Shown piece by piece: positions 18,535 through 27,433 of a stretch of 47,678 nt of DNA. How positions within the stretch are numbered: the first letter of the stretch is position 1; every line of letters starts with the position of its first letter. Below the pieces are notes generated by a model. That model was given only the letters and a program-made list of their open reading frames with translations, did not search any database and had not been told where the DNA came from. The DNA is from Lentisphaerota bacterium (GTDB lineage Bacteria > Verrucomicrobiota > Lentisphaeria > Victivallales > UBA1829), in the NCBI GenBank assembly GCA_015061565.1, contig SUWI01000012.1, forward strand, positions 1 to 47,678, read 5' to 3'. A program made the position numbers and the translations under genes.

Positions 18535-19197
18535 TCAATTTTGACTGCCGTTCGGCAAATACGGCTTGAAATGCGCTTTCATGGTCTGGTAAAAATCTTC
18601 CCATGAATTACCATCCAGCGCATCGCACAGATCCGCGTGGAACGGGGTAACAGTTTTTCCTGCACCGTGTTCAAAAATATACGTAAAAGCAGAGGTCAGA
18701 ATCGTCAGGATTTGTTCGCCTGTGACATTCCCGCCGATCGATACCAGTTTGCTGTGGAAAGCGATTTCCTCTTCCATCGTCGGATGTTTCCGGCGCGAAC
18801 CGGCCAAGGCACGCAATTCTTTCAGATTTTCCGGCGTCTTTCTCCGGAAGATCGTTTCCGCCATGCCCAGTTCCATATACACCCGGATCTGCATGAATTC
18901 CCGGCACTCGGTTTCCGAAAAAAGTTTCGCCTCGGCGAGCTTGCTCACACCCGCAAAAACATTCGGACGCGTCAGGATCATTCCCTTGCGTTTGCGCGAT
19001 TCGACCAGTCCCAGCGATTTCAGCCGAGAGACCCCTTCGCGAACGATATGCCGGCTCACCTTCAGCTGTTCAGCCAATTCTTCTTCCTTGGGCAGCAGAT
19101 CGCCGGGATTCAGTCCCGAACGCCTGATATAATCCAGCAGACTCGTTTCCACCCCGTCCGCCAGCGTAGTCGACCTCAATTCAGCTAACTCAACCAT
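18535..19197 (-). CDS. GntR-family (FadR/FCD-type) transcriptional regulator
   Basis: A 220-aa regulator. Residues ~10-80 form the GntR winged helix-turn-helix ([35 protein letters not shown]). The remainder is an all-helical FCD-like effector domain with a probable metal or carboxylate site ([11 protein letters not shown], later FHADLCDAL). Such proteins usually repress sugar-acid catabolic genes. ATG 19197, with GAGG 9 nt upstream, is preferred over a TTG at 19212. A promoter (19232-19259) and a perfect 17-bp palindrome (19212-19228) precede it, so autoregulation is likely. It heads a same-strand gene series running to about 9209. Confidence 0.9.
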   Translation of the reverse strand: MVELAELRSTTLADGVETSLLDYIRRSGLNPGDLLPKEEELAEQLKVSRHIVREGVSRLKSLGLVESRKRKGMILTRPNVFAGVSKLAEAKLFSETECREFMQIRVYMELGMAETIFRRKTPENLKELRALAGSRRKHPTMEEEIAFHSKLVSIGGNVTGEQILTILTSAFTYIFEHGAGKTVTPFHADLCDALDGNSWEDFYQTMKAHFKPYLPNGSQN

Positions 19198-19211
19198 CGT
19201 TTCAAACCTCA

Positions 19212-19228
19212 AATATGTTGAACATATT
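19212..19228. promoter_or_regulatory. Probable GntR operator, perfect palindrome
   Basis: AATATGTT-G-AACATATT is a perfect 8+1+8 inverted repeat lying between the -10 box and the start of the GntR gene, around the expected transcription start. The core TGT-N3-ACA is compatible with FadR-type GntR sites, although the usual TNGT half is ATGT here. Confidence 0.75.
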
Positions 19229-19231
19229 GAA

Positions 19232-19259
19232 AATATAAAACTGAAAAAAGAAAAATCAA
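19232..19259 (-). promoter_or_regulatory. Promoter of the GntR-headed operon
   Basis: Minus-strand TTGATT (19254-19259), a 16-nt spacer and TATATT (19232-19237) lie directly upstream of the palindromic operator and the GntR start. Confidence 0.65.
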
Positions 19260-19263
19260 GCCG

Positions 19264-19327
19264 GCAAAATAAAAAAACGGCAAAAAAAACACGCTCCCGC
19301 CGGGTCCGGAGGGGGCATGAGGCCGTT
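19264..19327 (-). terminator. Probable Rho-independent terminator after the symporter-BNR gene
   Basis: Downstream of the stop at 19345 the minus strand has AACGGC (19322-19327) pairing with GCCGTT (19276-19281) around a GC-rich region with its own small stem and a run of eight T. A second T run and TATTTT follow. The exact stem is uncertain, but GC-rich hairpin plus T tracts fit termination. Confidence 0.6.
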
Positions 19328-19344
19328 AAAGGATTTTCCCGGGG

Positions 19345-22119
19345 TCAGACCACGCGGTCCGGGCGGACCAGTTTCATCAGGACGGCCGTATTCTGTTCGT
19401 CGCCGCTGTAGAAAGTCAGGCAATGCCGATCCTGATAAAGTGCCGCGTTCACATTTCCGGCATGATGCCGTTTCCGGCTGCCGAGCGCAACGACCTGCGG
19501 CTCCGGCCAGGCGAGCGGATGGTCCCAGACCGTCTGCAGCGGAACGGCACGGCATTTGAGCTGTCCGGCCCCGCGCTGGTAATAGTAGTTGTAAACCCGG
19601 CCCGCGGCACTGTCATAGATCAGGGACGGCGTCGATTCCATCACATCGGTGATATTGGTCCGGAAACGCTTCCAGGTCCTGCCGGAATCGTCGGACTGCA
19701 GCTGGAACTGGGCATGGGAGGGATCCCCGGCATCACCCTCGACCCGCGCGACCGCCAGGATCCGGCCGCCGCCCAGGTACACCGCGGACGGTTCCGTGGG
19801 CCATTCGGATTTGGACAATCCGGACTCGACCACCTGCTGTTCCCAGGTCAGGCCGTTGTCCGTGCTGACCAGAGTGCCCCAGGAATTCTGCGCGCCTTCC
19901 CGGTAGCTCCCCGCAAACCACAGCGACATGAGGCCGACTCCCGGAACGGCAAAAACATCCGTGATCTGGATCGGCATGGGATCCGGCCTGAGCTCGGCAA
20001 GGCGCCGGAAACTGACCCCGTCGGCGGACTGATAGAGTTCGTGATGCCAGCTCTTGCCGACGCAGCGGACCCAGAGCAGCAGATTGCCCTGTCCGTCCAG
20101 CCCTTTTCCGGTGGCGGCATCCCCGGAGTCCGGCGAATTGCAGACCGCCGTTTCCTCACTCCAGGTCCGGCCGCCGTCGGCGGAAGTCCGGGCATAAACG
20201 CCGCGGTCGGAATTCCCGATCGTATGAGCCAGACCGCGGGAATAGGCGCAGACCAGTTTCCCGTTCAGCGGCTGGATGAATGACCAGGAATTGTAGCCGG
20301 GCACATTCTGGACGATCCGGCAGTCGTCGGACGCTTTCCGCGAAGGATTCCAGACTTTCACCAGCAGCAGGGCGAAAGCCAGTGCCGCCACCAGGCAGAC
20401 GGCGCCGGAAAGCCATTCACCGTAAATCAGTTTCCCGGTCGCGAACATCGTCAGATAGACCGCAAAACAGCCGAAGAGCGAAGCGAGCAATCCGCGGGGA
20501 ATGTCCTGCGCCTGTGCTTCCGGCACGATCGGATCGCCTTGCCGTTCCGCTTCATCAAATACCGCGCGCCACGCGCCGCCGGGATTGATCTTGCGGCAGA
20601 ATTCGCGCAGCACCCGGAAATCCGTTTTGGGCCCGATCCAGGCGAACGGCAGCCAGCACAGGGTCGTCAGCGCCACCGCCGCGGCCATCTGCTGCCATTG
20701 GCTCAGCGGACAGGTTTTCCAGAAAAAGAAGACCGCCGCCCAGAAAAAACTGCCCGCCATGGCCGCGATCTCGCAGGCAGCATTGATCCGCCACCAGAAC
20801 CACCGCAGCAGGAAGAGCAGACCCGTCCCCGCTCCGATCGACAGCAGCAGCTGGAAAGTCTGCATCGCATTCTGCAGCTGCAGCGCCAGCAGCGCGCTCA
20901 GCACCATCAGCAGCAGCGTCACCGCACGGCCGCACCAAACCAGTTCCTTTTCCCCCGCATCAGGACGGATGAACCGTTTCCAGACATCGTTCACGCAGTA
21001 GCTCGATCCCCAGTTGAGCAGGGTCGAGAGTGTCGACATGTAAGCCGCCATCAGGCTCGCCACCATCAGGCCGAGCCAGCCCGCGGGCATCTTGGAAAGC
21101 ATCAGCGAATACGCGGTGTCGTGGCCGCACTGGCTCGCCGGCAGCAGATGTCCGACCGCCTGCCGGATGGACGCCAGGTCGGGATAGACGATCAGTGAGG
21201 CGAGCGCCACGATGATCCACGGCCACGGCCGGAGCGCGTAATGCGCCACATTGAAAAACATGACCGCAGCCATCGAATGTTTTTCATTCTTCGCCGCCAT
21301 CATCCGCTGTACCAGGAATCCCCCGCCGCCCGGTTCCGCACCCGGATACCAGATGCTCCACCAGGTGATCGCGAACGGCACGATGATGAACGCGATCAGG
21401 TCGTCCGTACTGCCCCAGGCGACCGGCGAGATCTTCCAGCTGAGTTCCGGCGACGCGGCAAATTTGCCGAGCATCCCGCCGATGCCGCCGACTTCCGGCA
21501 GGTTCACCGCGAAAAACGCCGCCGCGACCGCACCGACCATCGCCAGGAAGAACAGCAGAAAGTCTGTGAAGATCACCCCGCGGAAACCGCCGATCGAGGT
21601 GAAAAGCACTGTCGCCGCCATCGCATAACAGACGCTCTGGACAGGCGTCAGTCCGAGCATGGCCGCGCCGATCTTGATCGCCGCCAAAGACACCGCCCCC
21701 ATCGTCATGACGTTGAAAAACAGTCCGAGATAAACCGCCCGGAAGCCGCGGAGAAAACCCGCCGCCCGGCCGCTGTAGCGGATCTCGTAAAATTCCATAT
21801 CCGTCACGGCCCCGAGCCGCCGCCACAGTTTCGCATAAAGGAACACGGTGGTCATGCCGGTCGGCAGGAAACACCACCACGCCCAGTTGCCGAACACCCC
21901 GTGTCCGCGCACCAGGTCGGTGACCAGATTCGGGGTATCGGTGGAGAAGGTCGTGGCCACCATGGAAGTCCCCAGCAGCCACCACGGCAGACTGCGTCCC
22001 CCCAGGAAAAACGACTCCCGGTTTTTCCCCGATTTCAATCCCACCAGGATCCCCAGCAGCATCGTCGTCATAAAAACGGCCCCGATGATCCCCCAGTCCA
22101 GCGCAGTCATCTCAAGCAT
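19345..22119 (-). CDS. Sodium:solute symporter fused to a C-terminal BNR sialidase-like propeller
   Basis: A 924-aa fusion. Residues ~1-590 are a sodium:solute symporter (SSS family) with about 13-14 hydrophobic segments, beginning WGIIGAVFMTTMLLGILVG and including GGRSLPWWLLGTSMVATTFS. The last segments lie near residues 530-590. Residues ~605-924 form a BNR propeller with three visible Asp boxes: SADGGRTW (~648), STDNGLTW (~755) and SDDSGRTW (~810). SSS proteins include sialic-acid transporters, so coupled trimming and import of a sialic-acid-like sugar is a reasonable but unproven idea. Promoter at 22177-22205, GGAGA before the ATG, terminator after the stop. No internal stop or ribosome site suggests two genes. 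The side of the membrane holding the propeller depends on the number of membrane segments. Confidence 0.88.
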   Translation of the reverse strand: MLEMTALDWGIIGAVFMTTMLLGILVGLKSGKNRESFFLGGRSLPWWLLGTSMVATTFSTDTPNLVTDLVRGHGVFGNWAWWCFLPTGMTTVFLYAKLWRRLGAVTDMEFYEIRYSGRAAGFLRGFRAVYLGLFFNVMTMGAVSLAAIKIGAAMLGLTPVQSVCYAMAATVLFTSIGGFRGVIFTDFLLFFLAMVGAVAAAFFAVNLPEVGGIGGMLGKFAASPELSWKISPVAWGSTDDLIAFIIVPFAITWWSIWYPGAEPGGGGFLVQRMMAAKNEKHSMAAVMFFNVAHYALRPWPWIIVALASLIVYPDLASIRQAVGHLLPASQCGHDTAYSLMLSKMPAGWLGLMVASLMAAYMSTLSTLLNWGSSYCVNDVWKRFIRPDAGEKELVWCGRAVTLLLMVLSALLALQLQNAMQTFQLLLSIGAGTGLLFLLRWFWWRINAACEIAAMAGSFFWAAVFFFWKTCPLSQWQQMAAAVALTTLCWLPFAWIGPKTDFRVLREFCRKINPGGAWRAVFDEAERQGDPIVPEAQAQDIPRGLLASLFGCFAVYLTMFATGKLIYGEWLSGAVCLVAALAFALLLVKVWNPSRKASDDCRIVQNVPGYNSWSFIQPLNGKLVCAYSRGLAHTIGNSDRGVYARTSADGGRTWSEETAVCNSPDSGDAATGKGLDGQGNLLLWVRCVGKSWHHELYQSADGVSFRRLAELRPDPMPIQITDVFAVPGVGLMSLWFAGSYREGAQNSWGTLVSTDNGLTWEQQVVESGLSKSEWPTEPSAVYLGGGRILAVARVEGDAGDPSHAQFQLQSDDSGRTWKRFRTNITDVMESTPSLIYDSAAGRVYNYYYQRGAGQLKCRAVPLQTVWDHPLAWPEPQVVALGSRKRHHAGNVNAALYQDRHCLTFYSGDEQNTAVLMKLVRPDRVV

Positions 22120-22176
22120 GATCGATTCTCCGTATTTATCGTTTCCCTTGCCGAAAACCTTTTGTCAGCTTCGGTT

Positions 22177-22205
22177 AATATACGGTACCCGGAGCGTTTT
22201 TACAA
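22177..22205 (-). promoter_or_regulatory. Promoter of the symporter-BNR gene
   Basis: Minus-strand TTGTAA (22200-22205), a 17-nt spacer and TATATT (22177-22182), ~55 nt before the ATG. This separates the gene from the esterase upstream. Confidence 0.65.
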
Positions 22206-22281
22206 GAAAAGATTTCAGCGTTTTTGCCGCAAAACGATTTGGCATTCGGAGAATATCGGTCCGGAACCAGGCCGGAATGCT

Positions 22282-23487
22282 TCACAGGAAGGTCGCCGCC
22301 TGGATGAAATAATTCTTCGCCTCATCATCGAGGGCGTCGAATTCCTCCTGCGTCAGGAAATCCGGCCGGGGAAAGACATCGGCCAGAGAATCCGCTTTGC
22401 CCGGCGTCACGCCCGTGAGACGGACAGCCAGCTGGGCCAGGTTGATGGCATCCGCCGGATACGGGGGTTTCGCCGGATCGGGCGCCTCCGGGAAAAAGGG
22501 TTCCGGCAGCTGCCGCAGCGTGTCCCCGTATTCCTGCAGTCCGAAATTACGCAGGACGAAATCCGCCACATGCGCGAAATCCTCCGGTGCGGCCCACTGG
22601 TGGCCGCCAACCCACAGAAACACTTCGCTTTTCCCCGGCGCGTAAAAATCTTCCAGCCGGTGTTTGAGCTGCAGGACCACATCCCGCGGGATCATGGGAT
22701 CGCCGGTGCCGGAACAGCACAGGATCGGATTCGGATAAAGGCAGCCGACGGCATGCCAGACCTCGAACTCGCGGAGGATCCCGGGAAAGAGATCGCAGGC
22801 GCAGAGCGGACGTTCCTTGCGGGCGCTGTATTCGAAGGAACACGCCCAGCCGCTGGTCACCGCCAGCGCCGCCCGGTTCTGGAGCGCCATGGAAAGAAAC
22901 AGCGTATTCTGTCCGCCGCCGGAATGTCCCATGATCCCGGTTCGGGACGGGTCGATCCGCTCATCCGCGGTCAGCGCATCGAACAGCGCCATCCCTTCCA
23001 GGATCATCAGACCGATAACGGTGGTCCCGCAGGCAAACGGAGTGAAAACCCCGGCGTGTCCGGTGTGTTTCCGGTCCCCCAGACCGAACTGGTCGAAGAG
23101 CAGGACCGCCGTTCCGCGGGCAGCCAGCAGCTGCGCCATGATCTGGTATTTGTTCTGGAAACGGCCGGTATCCATGGCGTGGCCGGGACTGAACAGCATC
23201 GCGGGCAGTTTTCCCGCGCGTTTCCGGGGCAGATAAAGCGTGGCGTCGCCGTAGACCCCGTCCCAGGAACGGAAACGGAGCGTTTCAGTCTCCACGTCGC
23301 CGAAAACGGCGCTTTTCAGGCGTTCCATGCGGATCTCCGGCAGCCACGACTCGCTGACCCGCAGCATGCGGAATAGCCGTTTCCGGAGTTCCGCCCGGCC
23401 TTCAGGCGTTACCGGCAGAGGCGCCTGCTGCCCGGCCAGCGACCGGGCAACCGCCTGAACCAGCTTGTCGTAAGGGACCAGACTCAT
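22282..23487 (-). CDS. Alpha/beta hydrolase, acetyl xylan esterase-like
   Basis: A 401-aa alpha/beta hydrolase. The nucleophile elbow is GHSGGG with S189, and the probable catalytic histidine is H296 in GGHQWA. The fold start is marked by LPAMLFSPGHAMDTGR and the oxyanion region by LLFDQFGLGDR. Enzymes of this type (acetyl xylan esterase/dienelactone hydrolase relatives) remove acetyl or other acyl groups from sugars. There is no signal peptide, so it would act on imported, acylated sugars, for example O-acetylated sialic acid or xylo-oligosaccharides. It starts 3 nt after the FAD oxidoreductase stop, indicating translational linkage. Substrate is inferred from context only. Confidence 0.82.
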   Translation of the reverse strand: MSLVPYDKLVQAVARSLAGQQAPLPVTPEGRAELRKRLFRMLRVSESWLPEIRMERLKSAVFGDVETETLRFRSWDGVYGDATLYLPRKRAGKLPAMLFSPGHAMDTGRFQNKYQIMAQLLAARGTAVLLFDQFGLGDRKHTGHAGVFTPFACGTTVIGLMILEGMALFDALTADERIDPSRTGIMGHSGGGQNTLFLSMALQNRAALAVTSGWACSFEYSARKERPLCACDLFPGILREFEVWHAVGCLYPNPILCCSGTGDPMIPRDVVLQLKHRLEDFYAPGKSEVFLWVGGHQWAAPEDFAHVADFVLRNFGLQEYGDTLRQLPEPFFPEAPDPAKPPYPADAINLAQLAVRLTGVTPGKADSLADVFPRPDFLTQEEFDALDDEAKNYFIQAATFL

Positions 23488-23490
23488 CTT

Positions 23491-25047
23491 TTATTCCAGA
23501 TTGGTACCGACGTCGCCGGTCGAGGTATAACCGTTGGCGCTCAGATATTTTTCCATGCGGTCGGCTTCGATGGATTCGCGGTCCACCACGTATTTCTTCA
23601 CGGCTTCATCGGCCAGAACCACGGTAGCCTGTCCGGTCGGGTTGTTTTCCGGGAAGATCAGGTCGGCGGGCGTGATCTTGGAGGAAACGGAAACGTTGCT
23701 CTGACCGTATTCCGGATCGTGGAAGAGGTTGATGCCCATTTCTTCGAGCCGGTTGCGGAGTTTCTGTACATCGAGCTTGCGGACGGTGACGCCGTCTTTC
23801 AGCGACAGGGCGGCGGCGGTCCCGGCGGCCTGACCCATGTTGAGGCATTCGAGCACCAGCCGGACCCCGCTCTGACCCATGAAGTCGGCGGATACGTTTC
23901 TGCCCGCGACCAGCATGTTCTCGACCTTCTGCGTGACCAGTGCGCGATAGGGGATCTCCCGCCACTGGCCGGGATTGACATAGCATTTTTCCTCGGTGCC
24001 GTCGGCTTTCCGGCGGACGATGTGCTTGATATGGCCGGGCTCGAGGGGATGATGCGCGTCGAAGGCGTGCATGGCGCGCGCCACGGCGTCATCGAAACGG
24101 GCGCCGTCCACCAGGTCGTCGCCAGTGATCTTGTAGCCGCACATGATCCGGCGGGATTCGCGGATGCCGAGCATCGGAGCCGTATCGATCAGCCAGGCAT
24201 TCGCAAAGCCGGGGAGGTTTTTCCGGCAGAACTCGATCGTCCACTGGCACTGCTGCCGCTGTTCGATCAGCTGACGGGTCAAGTCGAAACCGTCCGTGCA
24301 CCGGCATTTCCGGCTGTGTGCGTAGCAGATGTAAAATTCGGCATGATGCGGATCGCGGCCGGGGACCTGCACGACCCAGTTCACCCGCTTGTCGATCATG
24401 TAGGGATACTCATGGTTGGCCATGGCCTGATCGACGGCTTCCCGCCACATGCGGGTCAGCGGACAGCCGCGCAGGGCTTCGAAATCGACATTGCCGACGT
24501 GCATGACCAGACTGGTGGCCTGGTTGTAGCCGTCGAGTTCGGGACAGCCGCATTCATAGGGAACGCCGGCGTAAACCGCCAGATCGCCGTCGCCGGAAGT
24601 ATCGATGGAACGTTTCGCCCGGACCGCCTGGAAACCGCTCTTGTTGAAGATGACCGCGCCCGCCGCCGTCTGATTTTCGACGATCGCATCGACCACGCTG
24701 GTGCCGTAAAGGATCTCCACCCCTTCTTTCAGGAGCATCTGTTCGAGAATGACCTTGGTTTTTTCCAGATCGAGGTAACGCCCCATCACCGCGCCGTTGT
24801 TCTTCAGCGCGTGGAAGAGTTCGAAGCCGATCCCTTCGATATAGCTGAAAGTCAGGGCCACATAGCCCATGGTGACCAGTCCGCCCAGGGCAGACTGCTG
24901 TTCCACCAGCAGGACTTTCGCGCCGTTGCGGGCGGCGCACATCGCAGCCCCGAACCCGGCATAGCCGCCGCCGGCGACCAGCACATCAACGTTGCGGACG
25001 ACAGGGATCTCTTTGGCTCCCCACGCGAATTTTTCCATCTCCGACAT
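23491..25047 (-). CDS. FAD-dependent oxidoreductase (FAD_oxidored family)
   Basis: A 518-aa flavoprotein. The N-terminal Rossmann motif AGGGYAGFGAA (G26-x-G28-x2-G31) with E49 at the end of the second strand binds the ADP part of FAD, and SIDTSGDGDLAVYAG is a second FAD-contact signature. Proteins of this family (PF12831 type) are common in Lentisphaerota and Planctomycetes glycan loci and oxidise unidentified small organic substrates. ATG 25047 has GGAGG 7 nt upstream, which rules out longer in-frame extensions. It follows the IclR gene by 25 nt and precedes the esterase by 3 nt, so these three form an operon. No signal peptide; cytoplasmic. Reaction unknown. Confidence 0.88.
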   Translation of the reverse strand: MSEMEKFAWGAKEIPVVRNVDVLVAGGGYAGFGAAMCAARNGAKVLLVEQQSALGGLVTMGYVALTFSYIEGIGFELFHALKNNGAVMGRYLDLEKTKVILEQMLLKEGVEILYGTSVVDAIVENQTAAGAVIFNKSGFQAVRAKRSIDTSGDGDLAVYAGVPYECGCPELDGYNQATSLVMHVGNVDFEALRGCPLTRMWREAVDQAMANHEYPYMIDKRVNWVVQVPGRDPHHAEFYICYAHSRKCRCTDGFDLTRQLIEQRQQCQWTIEFCRKNLPGFANAWLIDTAPMLGIRESRRIMCGYKITGDDLVDGARFDDAVARAMHAFDAHHPLEPGHIKHIVRRKADGTEEKCYVNPGQWREIPYRALVTQKVENMLVAGRNVSADFMGQSGVRLVLECLNMGQAAGTAAALSLKDGVTVRKLDVQKLRNRLEEMGINLFHDPEYGQSNVSVSSKITPADLIFPENNPTGQATVVLADEAVKKYVVDRESIEADRMEKYLSANGYTSTGDVGTNLE

Positions 25048-25072
25048 TTTCTTTCCTCCTTTGGTTTGTATT

Positions 25073-25807
25073 TCAAGGTTGACTGGTAAAATCAAGACGT
25101 TCGAGCGCCGGACGCAGGAGCTCCAGCAGCTTCGTTTCATCGAAGCCGGACGGGGGAACACTGATGCCGACGGCGACCGGCAGTCCGGCATTGCCGTCCG
25201 TACATCCGGCAGCGATAAAGCATCGGCCGGGGTGGGACCGGAACACAGATGCGAACCCCTGCTGACGGATTTTTTTCAGTTCCCGGAGCAGCGTCTTCAG
25301 ATCGCCGGACGCCTCGGACCATTCCAGAGGCGCGGGCAGGCCGATCCGGTCGATAATCCGGACCCGGAGATCCGGCGCCGCTTCGGCCAGCAGGACCCGG
25401 CCTGTGGCGTTGGCGTAAAAACATTCTTCATCGGGCGCGTTGGCGGTGGGCCGGGTGAGCCGGAAGGAGCTGCAGGAAAACAGCCGCCGGTATTTCCCGT
25501 TGCGGATCGTGGCGATGGTGACATCCCCGCCGCACGCGGTGTTGAGGTCGACGGCTATCGATTCCGCCGTTTTCCGCAGCAGCACATTTTCCTCCCGCCG
25601 CGCCGCCAGATCGCTGAACAGGGGACCGAGGTGGTATTCGCCCGCGATGTCCCGGAGCAGCAGACCGTTGCGCACCATCGACTGCAGCTGCTGGCAGAGC
25701 GCGGATTTCTTGTATCCGGCCGCCGCACAGAGACTTTTCAAGGTGCAATGTTCCTGCGCCGCCACCAGTTTCAGGATTTTCACGGTTTTGTCGATCACCT
25801 GTCCCAT
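25073..25807 (-). CDS. IclR-family transcriptional regulator
   Basis: A 244-aa protein with an N-terminal winged helix-turn-helix (IDKTVKILKLVAAQEHCTLKSLCAAAGYKKS) and a C-terminal GAF-like effector domain including the family region CFYANATGRVLLAEAAPDL. IclR proteins repress or activate degradation operons in response to small acids. ATG 25807 is preferred over a GTG at 25831, which coincides with the predicted transcription start; AAGGAG lies ~11 nt before the ATG. It leads the operon with the FAD oxidoreductase and esterase, and is likely its local regulator. The effector ligand cannot be read from sequence. Confidence 0.9.
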   Translation of the reverse strand: MGQVIDKTVKILKLVAAQEHCTLKSLCAAAGYKKSALCQQLQSMVRNGLLLRDIAGEYHLGPLFSDLAARREENVLLRKTAESIAVDLNTACGGDVTIATIRNGKYRRLFSCSSFRLTRPTANAPDEECFYANATGRVLLAEAAPDLRVRIIDRIGLPAPLEWSEASGDLKTLLRELKKIRQQGFASVFRSHPGRCFIAAGCTDGNAGLPVAVGISVPPSGFDETKLLELLRPALERLDFTSQP

Positions 25808-25836
25808 GACAAGGGTTTCTCCTTTCGTCACGGGTC

Positions 25837-25864
25837 AATATACCGCGGCCGAAAATCATTGCAA
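25837..25864 (-). promoter_or_regulatory. Promoter of the IclR-FAD oxidoreductase-esterase operon
   Basis: Minus-strand TTGCAA (25859-25864), a 16-nt spacer and TATATT (25837-25842). The predicted transcript starts near 25830, which supports translation from the ATG at 25807. Confidence 0.65.
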
Positions 25865-25963
25865 TCCGGAAAAAGCCGCAGGCCTGAAAAAAAACCAAAA
25901 AATTTAATATATTTAAACTCACCGGGCGAAATACAGGGAAAAACCGTCTGAAAATATGAAATT

Positions 25964-26014
25964 ATTTAAAAATATTAAACCCGTTCCGTCCGGACTTTCC
26001 AGACAGAAACGGGT
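25964..26014 (-). terminator. Probable terminator after the M20 gene
   Basis: On the minus strand ACCCGTTTCTGTC (26002-26014) can pair with GACGGAACGGGT (25979-25990), a ~11-bp stem with one bulge. It is followed by TTTAATATTTTTAAAT (25964-25978 region). It lies 26 nt past the M20 stop. Confidence 0.65.
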
Positions 26015-26039
26015 GGTAAAAAACGCGAGGCTGAAACGC

Positions 26040-27401
26040 TCACAGATGAGGCATCACATCCGCCGGCATGGCGGGTTCGTACACGCCGCCGGTCTTGGCG
26101 AGATGTTCCTTTTTGGCTTGCGCGAGCAGTTCCGGATCTTCGATCAGCTGAACTGCGGCCAAAGCGAGCGCTTTCCCGGCATACAGCATCGCCCGGCGGG
26201 CGAAACCGTTTTTGCCCTGTGCGACGGCCTGCCAGCCGTGGGTCGGAGTGCCGGGGACCCAGCAGCCGACGTGCATCTGCACGGTCGGACAGTTCCAGCT
26301 GACGTCGCCCGTATCCGTGGATCCGAAATGCGGACTGATCACATCGGGCAGCGGCAGCAGTTCAGTCGGATACAGCGGCAGATCGGCAGGACGGTCGACC
26401 ATCGTCTTGATGATCTCGCGGGCGAAAGCAAGGTCGGTTTCATCGGGCTCGGGCAGCTTGAGCGCGGCCATCGCCTTATAAAGATTTTTCTGCAGGGTCG
26501 GGATCGTGATCAGATTCGAACTGGCGGAATGGAAATCGCTGGTGAAAGTGGTTTCGGTGGCCAGCGCCGCACCTTCAGCGCATTTGTGGACCCGTTTGCA
26601 GAGCGCGTTCAGATCGGCATTGTCCTTGGCGCGCATCATATACATGACCTCGGCATGAGGCTGCACCACGTTCGGCGCATCGCCGCCCGCGTCGGTGATG
26701 GCATAATGCACCCGGTTGTCGCCCGGAATGTGTTCCCGCAGGAAATTGACGGCCACGTTCATGAGCTCCACTGCATCGAGCGCACTGCGGCCGAGGTGCG
26801 GCTTGGCCCCCGCATGCGACGCCCGGCCGTCGAACTTGTACAGGATATTGCAGCAGGCCAGCGAGGGACGGGTCCGCACCGCCCACATGCACTCCGGATG
26901 GGCGCCCATGGCGGCATCGAGCGAACGGAATACGCCGGTCCGCGCCATGAATGCCTTGCCGCTGCCGCCTTCCTCGCCCGGACAGCCGAGGACCTTGACC
27001 GTTCCCTGCTTGCCGGTCTTCTTGAGATAAGCCTGCACGGCGAGCGCAGCCGCGACGGCATTGCCGCCGTAGATATGATGTCCGCAGGCATGGCCGTGCC
27101 GGCGGGCCGGATCCTTTTTCTGCACCGGGACCTGGGCGACCTGGCTCAGATCCGAAATCGCATCGAATTCGGCAATGAACCCGATCTCCGGATGGCCGGA
27201 TCCGTAAGACGCGATGAAGGCGGTCGGCAGTCCGCCGATGTTATCCTCGATCCGGAAACCGTTTTCGCGCAGATACGAGGTCAGGGCTTCGAACGATTTG
27301 TATTCCTTGAACGCGATCTCTGCACTCTCCCAGATTGTGTCCGCCAGTTTGATGATCTCTTCCTTTTTCGCATCGATCACCGATAAAAATTCCATATCCA
27401 T
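26040..27401 (-). CDS. M20-family amidohydrolase/peptidase (AbgB/aminobenzoyl-glutamate hydrolase-like)
   Basis: A 453-aa dinuclear-metal amidohydrolase of the M20D branch. The metal ligands appear in RRHGHACGHHIYGGNA, LGCPGEEGGSGK (catalytic Glu pair), MGAHPECMW and the late PHFGSTDTGDVSW. The dimerisation domain lies between ~190 and 300. Relatives cleave amide bonds of N-acyl amino acids, for example aminobenzoyl-glutamate or indole-acyl amino acids. AGGAGG lies 6 nt before the ATG. It follows a GNAT gene by 32 nt, so the two probably share a transcript. As with the other acetyltransferase/deacylase pair at 6664-9048, the context suggests N-acyl compound turnover. Cytoplasmic. Confidence 0.88.
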   Translation of the reverse strand: MDMEFLSVIDAKKEEIIKLADTIWESAEIAFKEYKSFEALTSYLRENGFRIEDNIGGLPTAFIASYGSGHPEIGFIAEFDAISDLSQVAQVPVQKKDPARRHGHACGHHIYGGNAVAAALAVQAYLKKTGKQGTVKVLGCPGEEGGSGKAFMARTGVFRSLDAAMGAHPECMWAVRTRPSLACCNILYKFDGRASHAGAKPHLGRSALDAVELMNVAVNFLREHIPGDNRVHYAITDAGGDAPNVVQPHAEVMYMMRAKDNADLNALCKRVHKCAEGAALATETTFTSDFHSASSNLITIPTLQKNLYKAMAALKLPEPDETDLAFAREIIKTMVDRPADLPLYPTELLPLPDVISPHFGSTDTGDVSWNCPTVQMHVGCWVPGTPTHGWQAVAQGKNGFARRAMLYAGKALALAAVQLIEDPELLAQAKKEHLAKTGGVYEPAMPADVMPHL

Positions 27402-27433
27402 GATAGCCTCCTTGTTCGAATTATTTACCCGGT

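Noticed and set aside
25956-27386. Plus-strand open frame of ~475 codons
   Set aside because: Antisense to the M20 gene with all its catalytic motifs; not coding.
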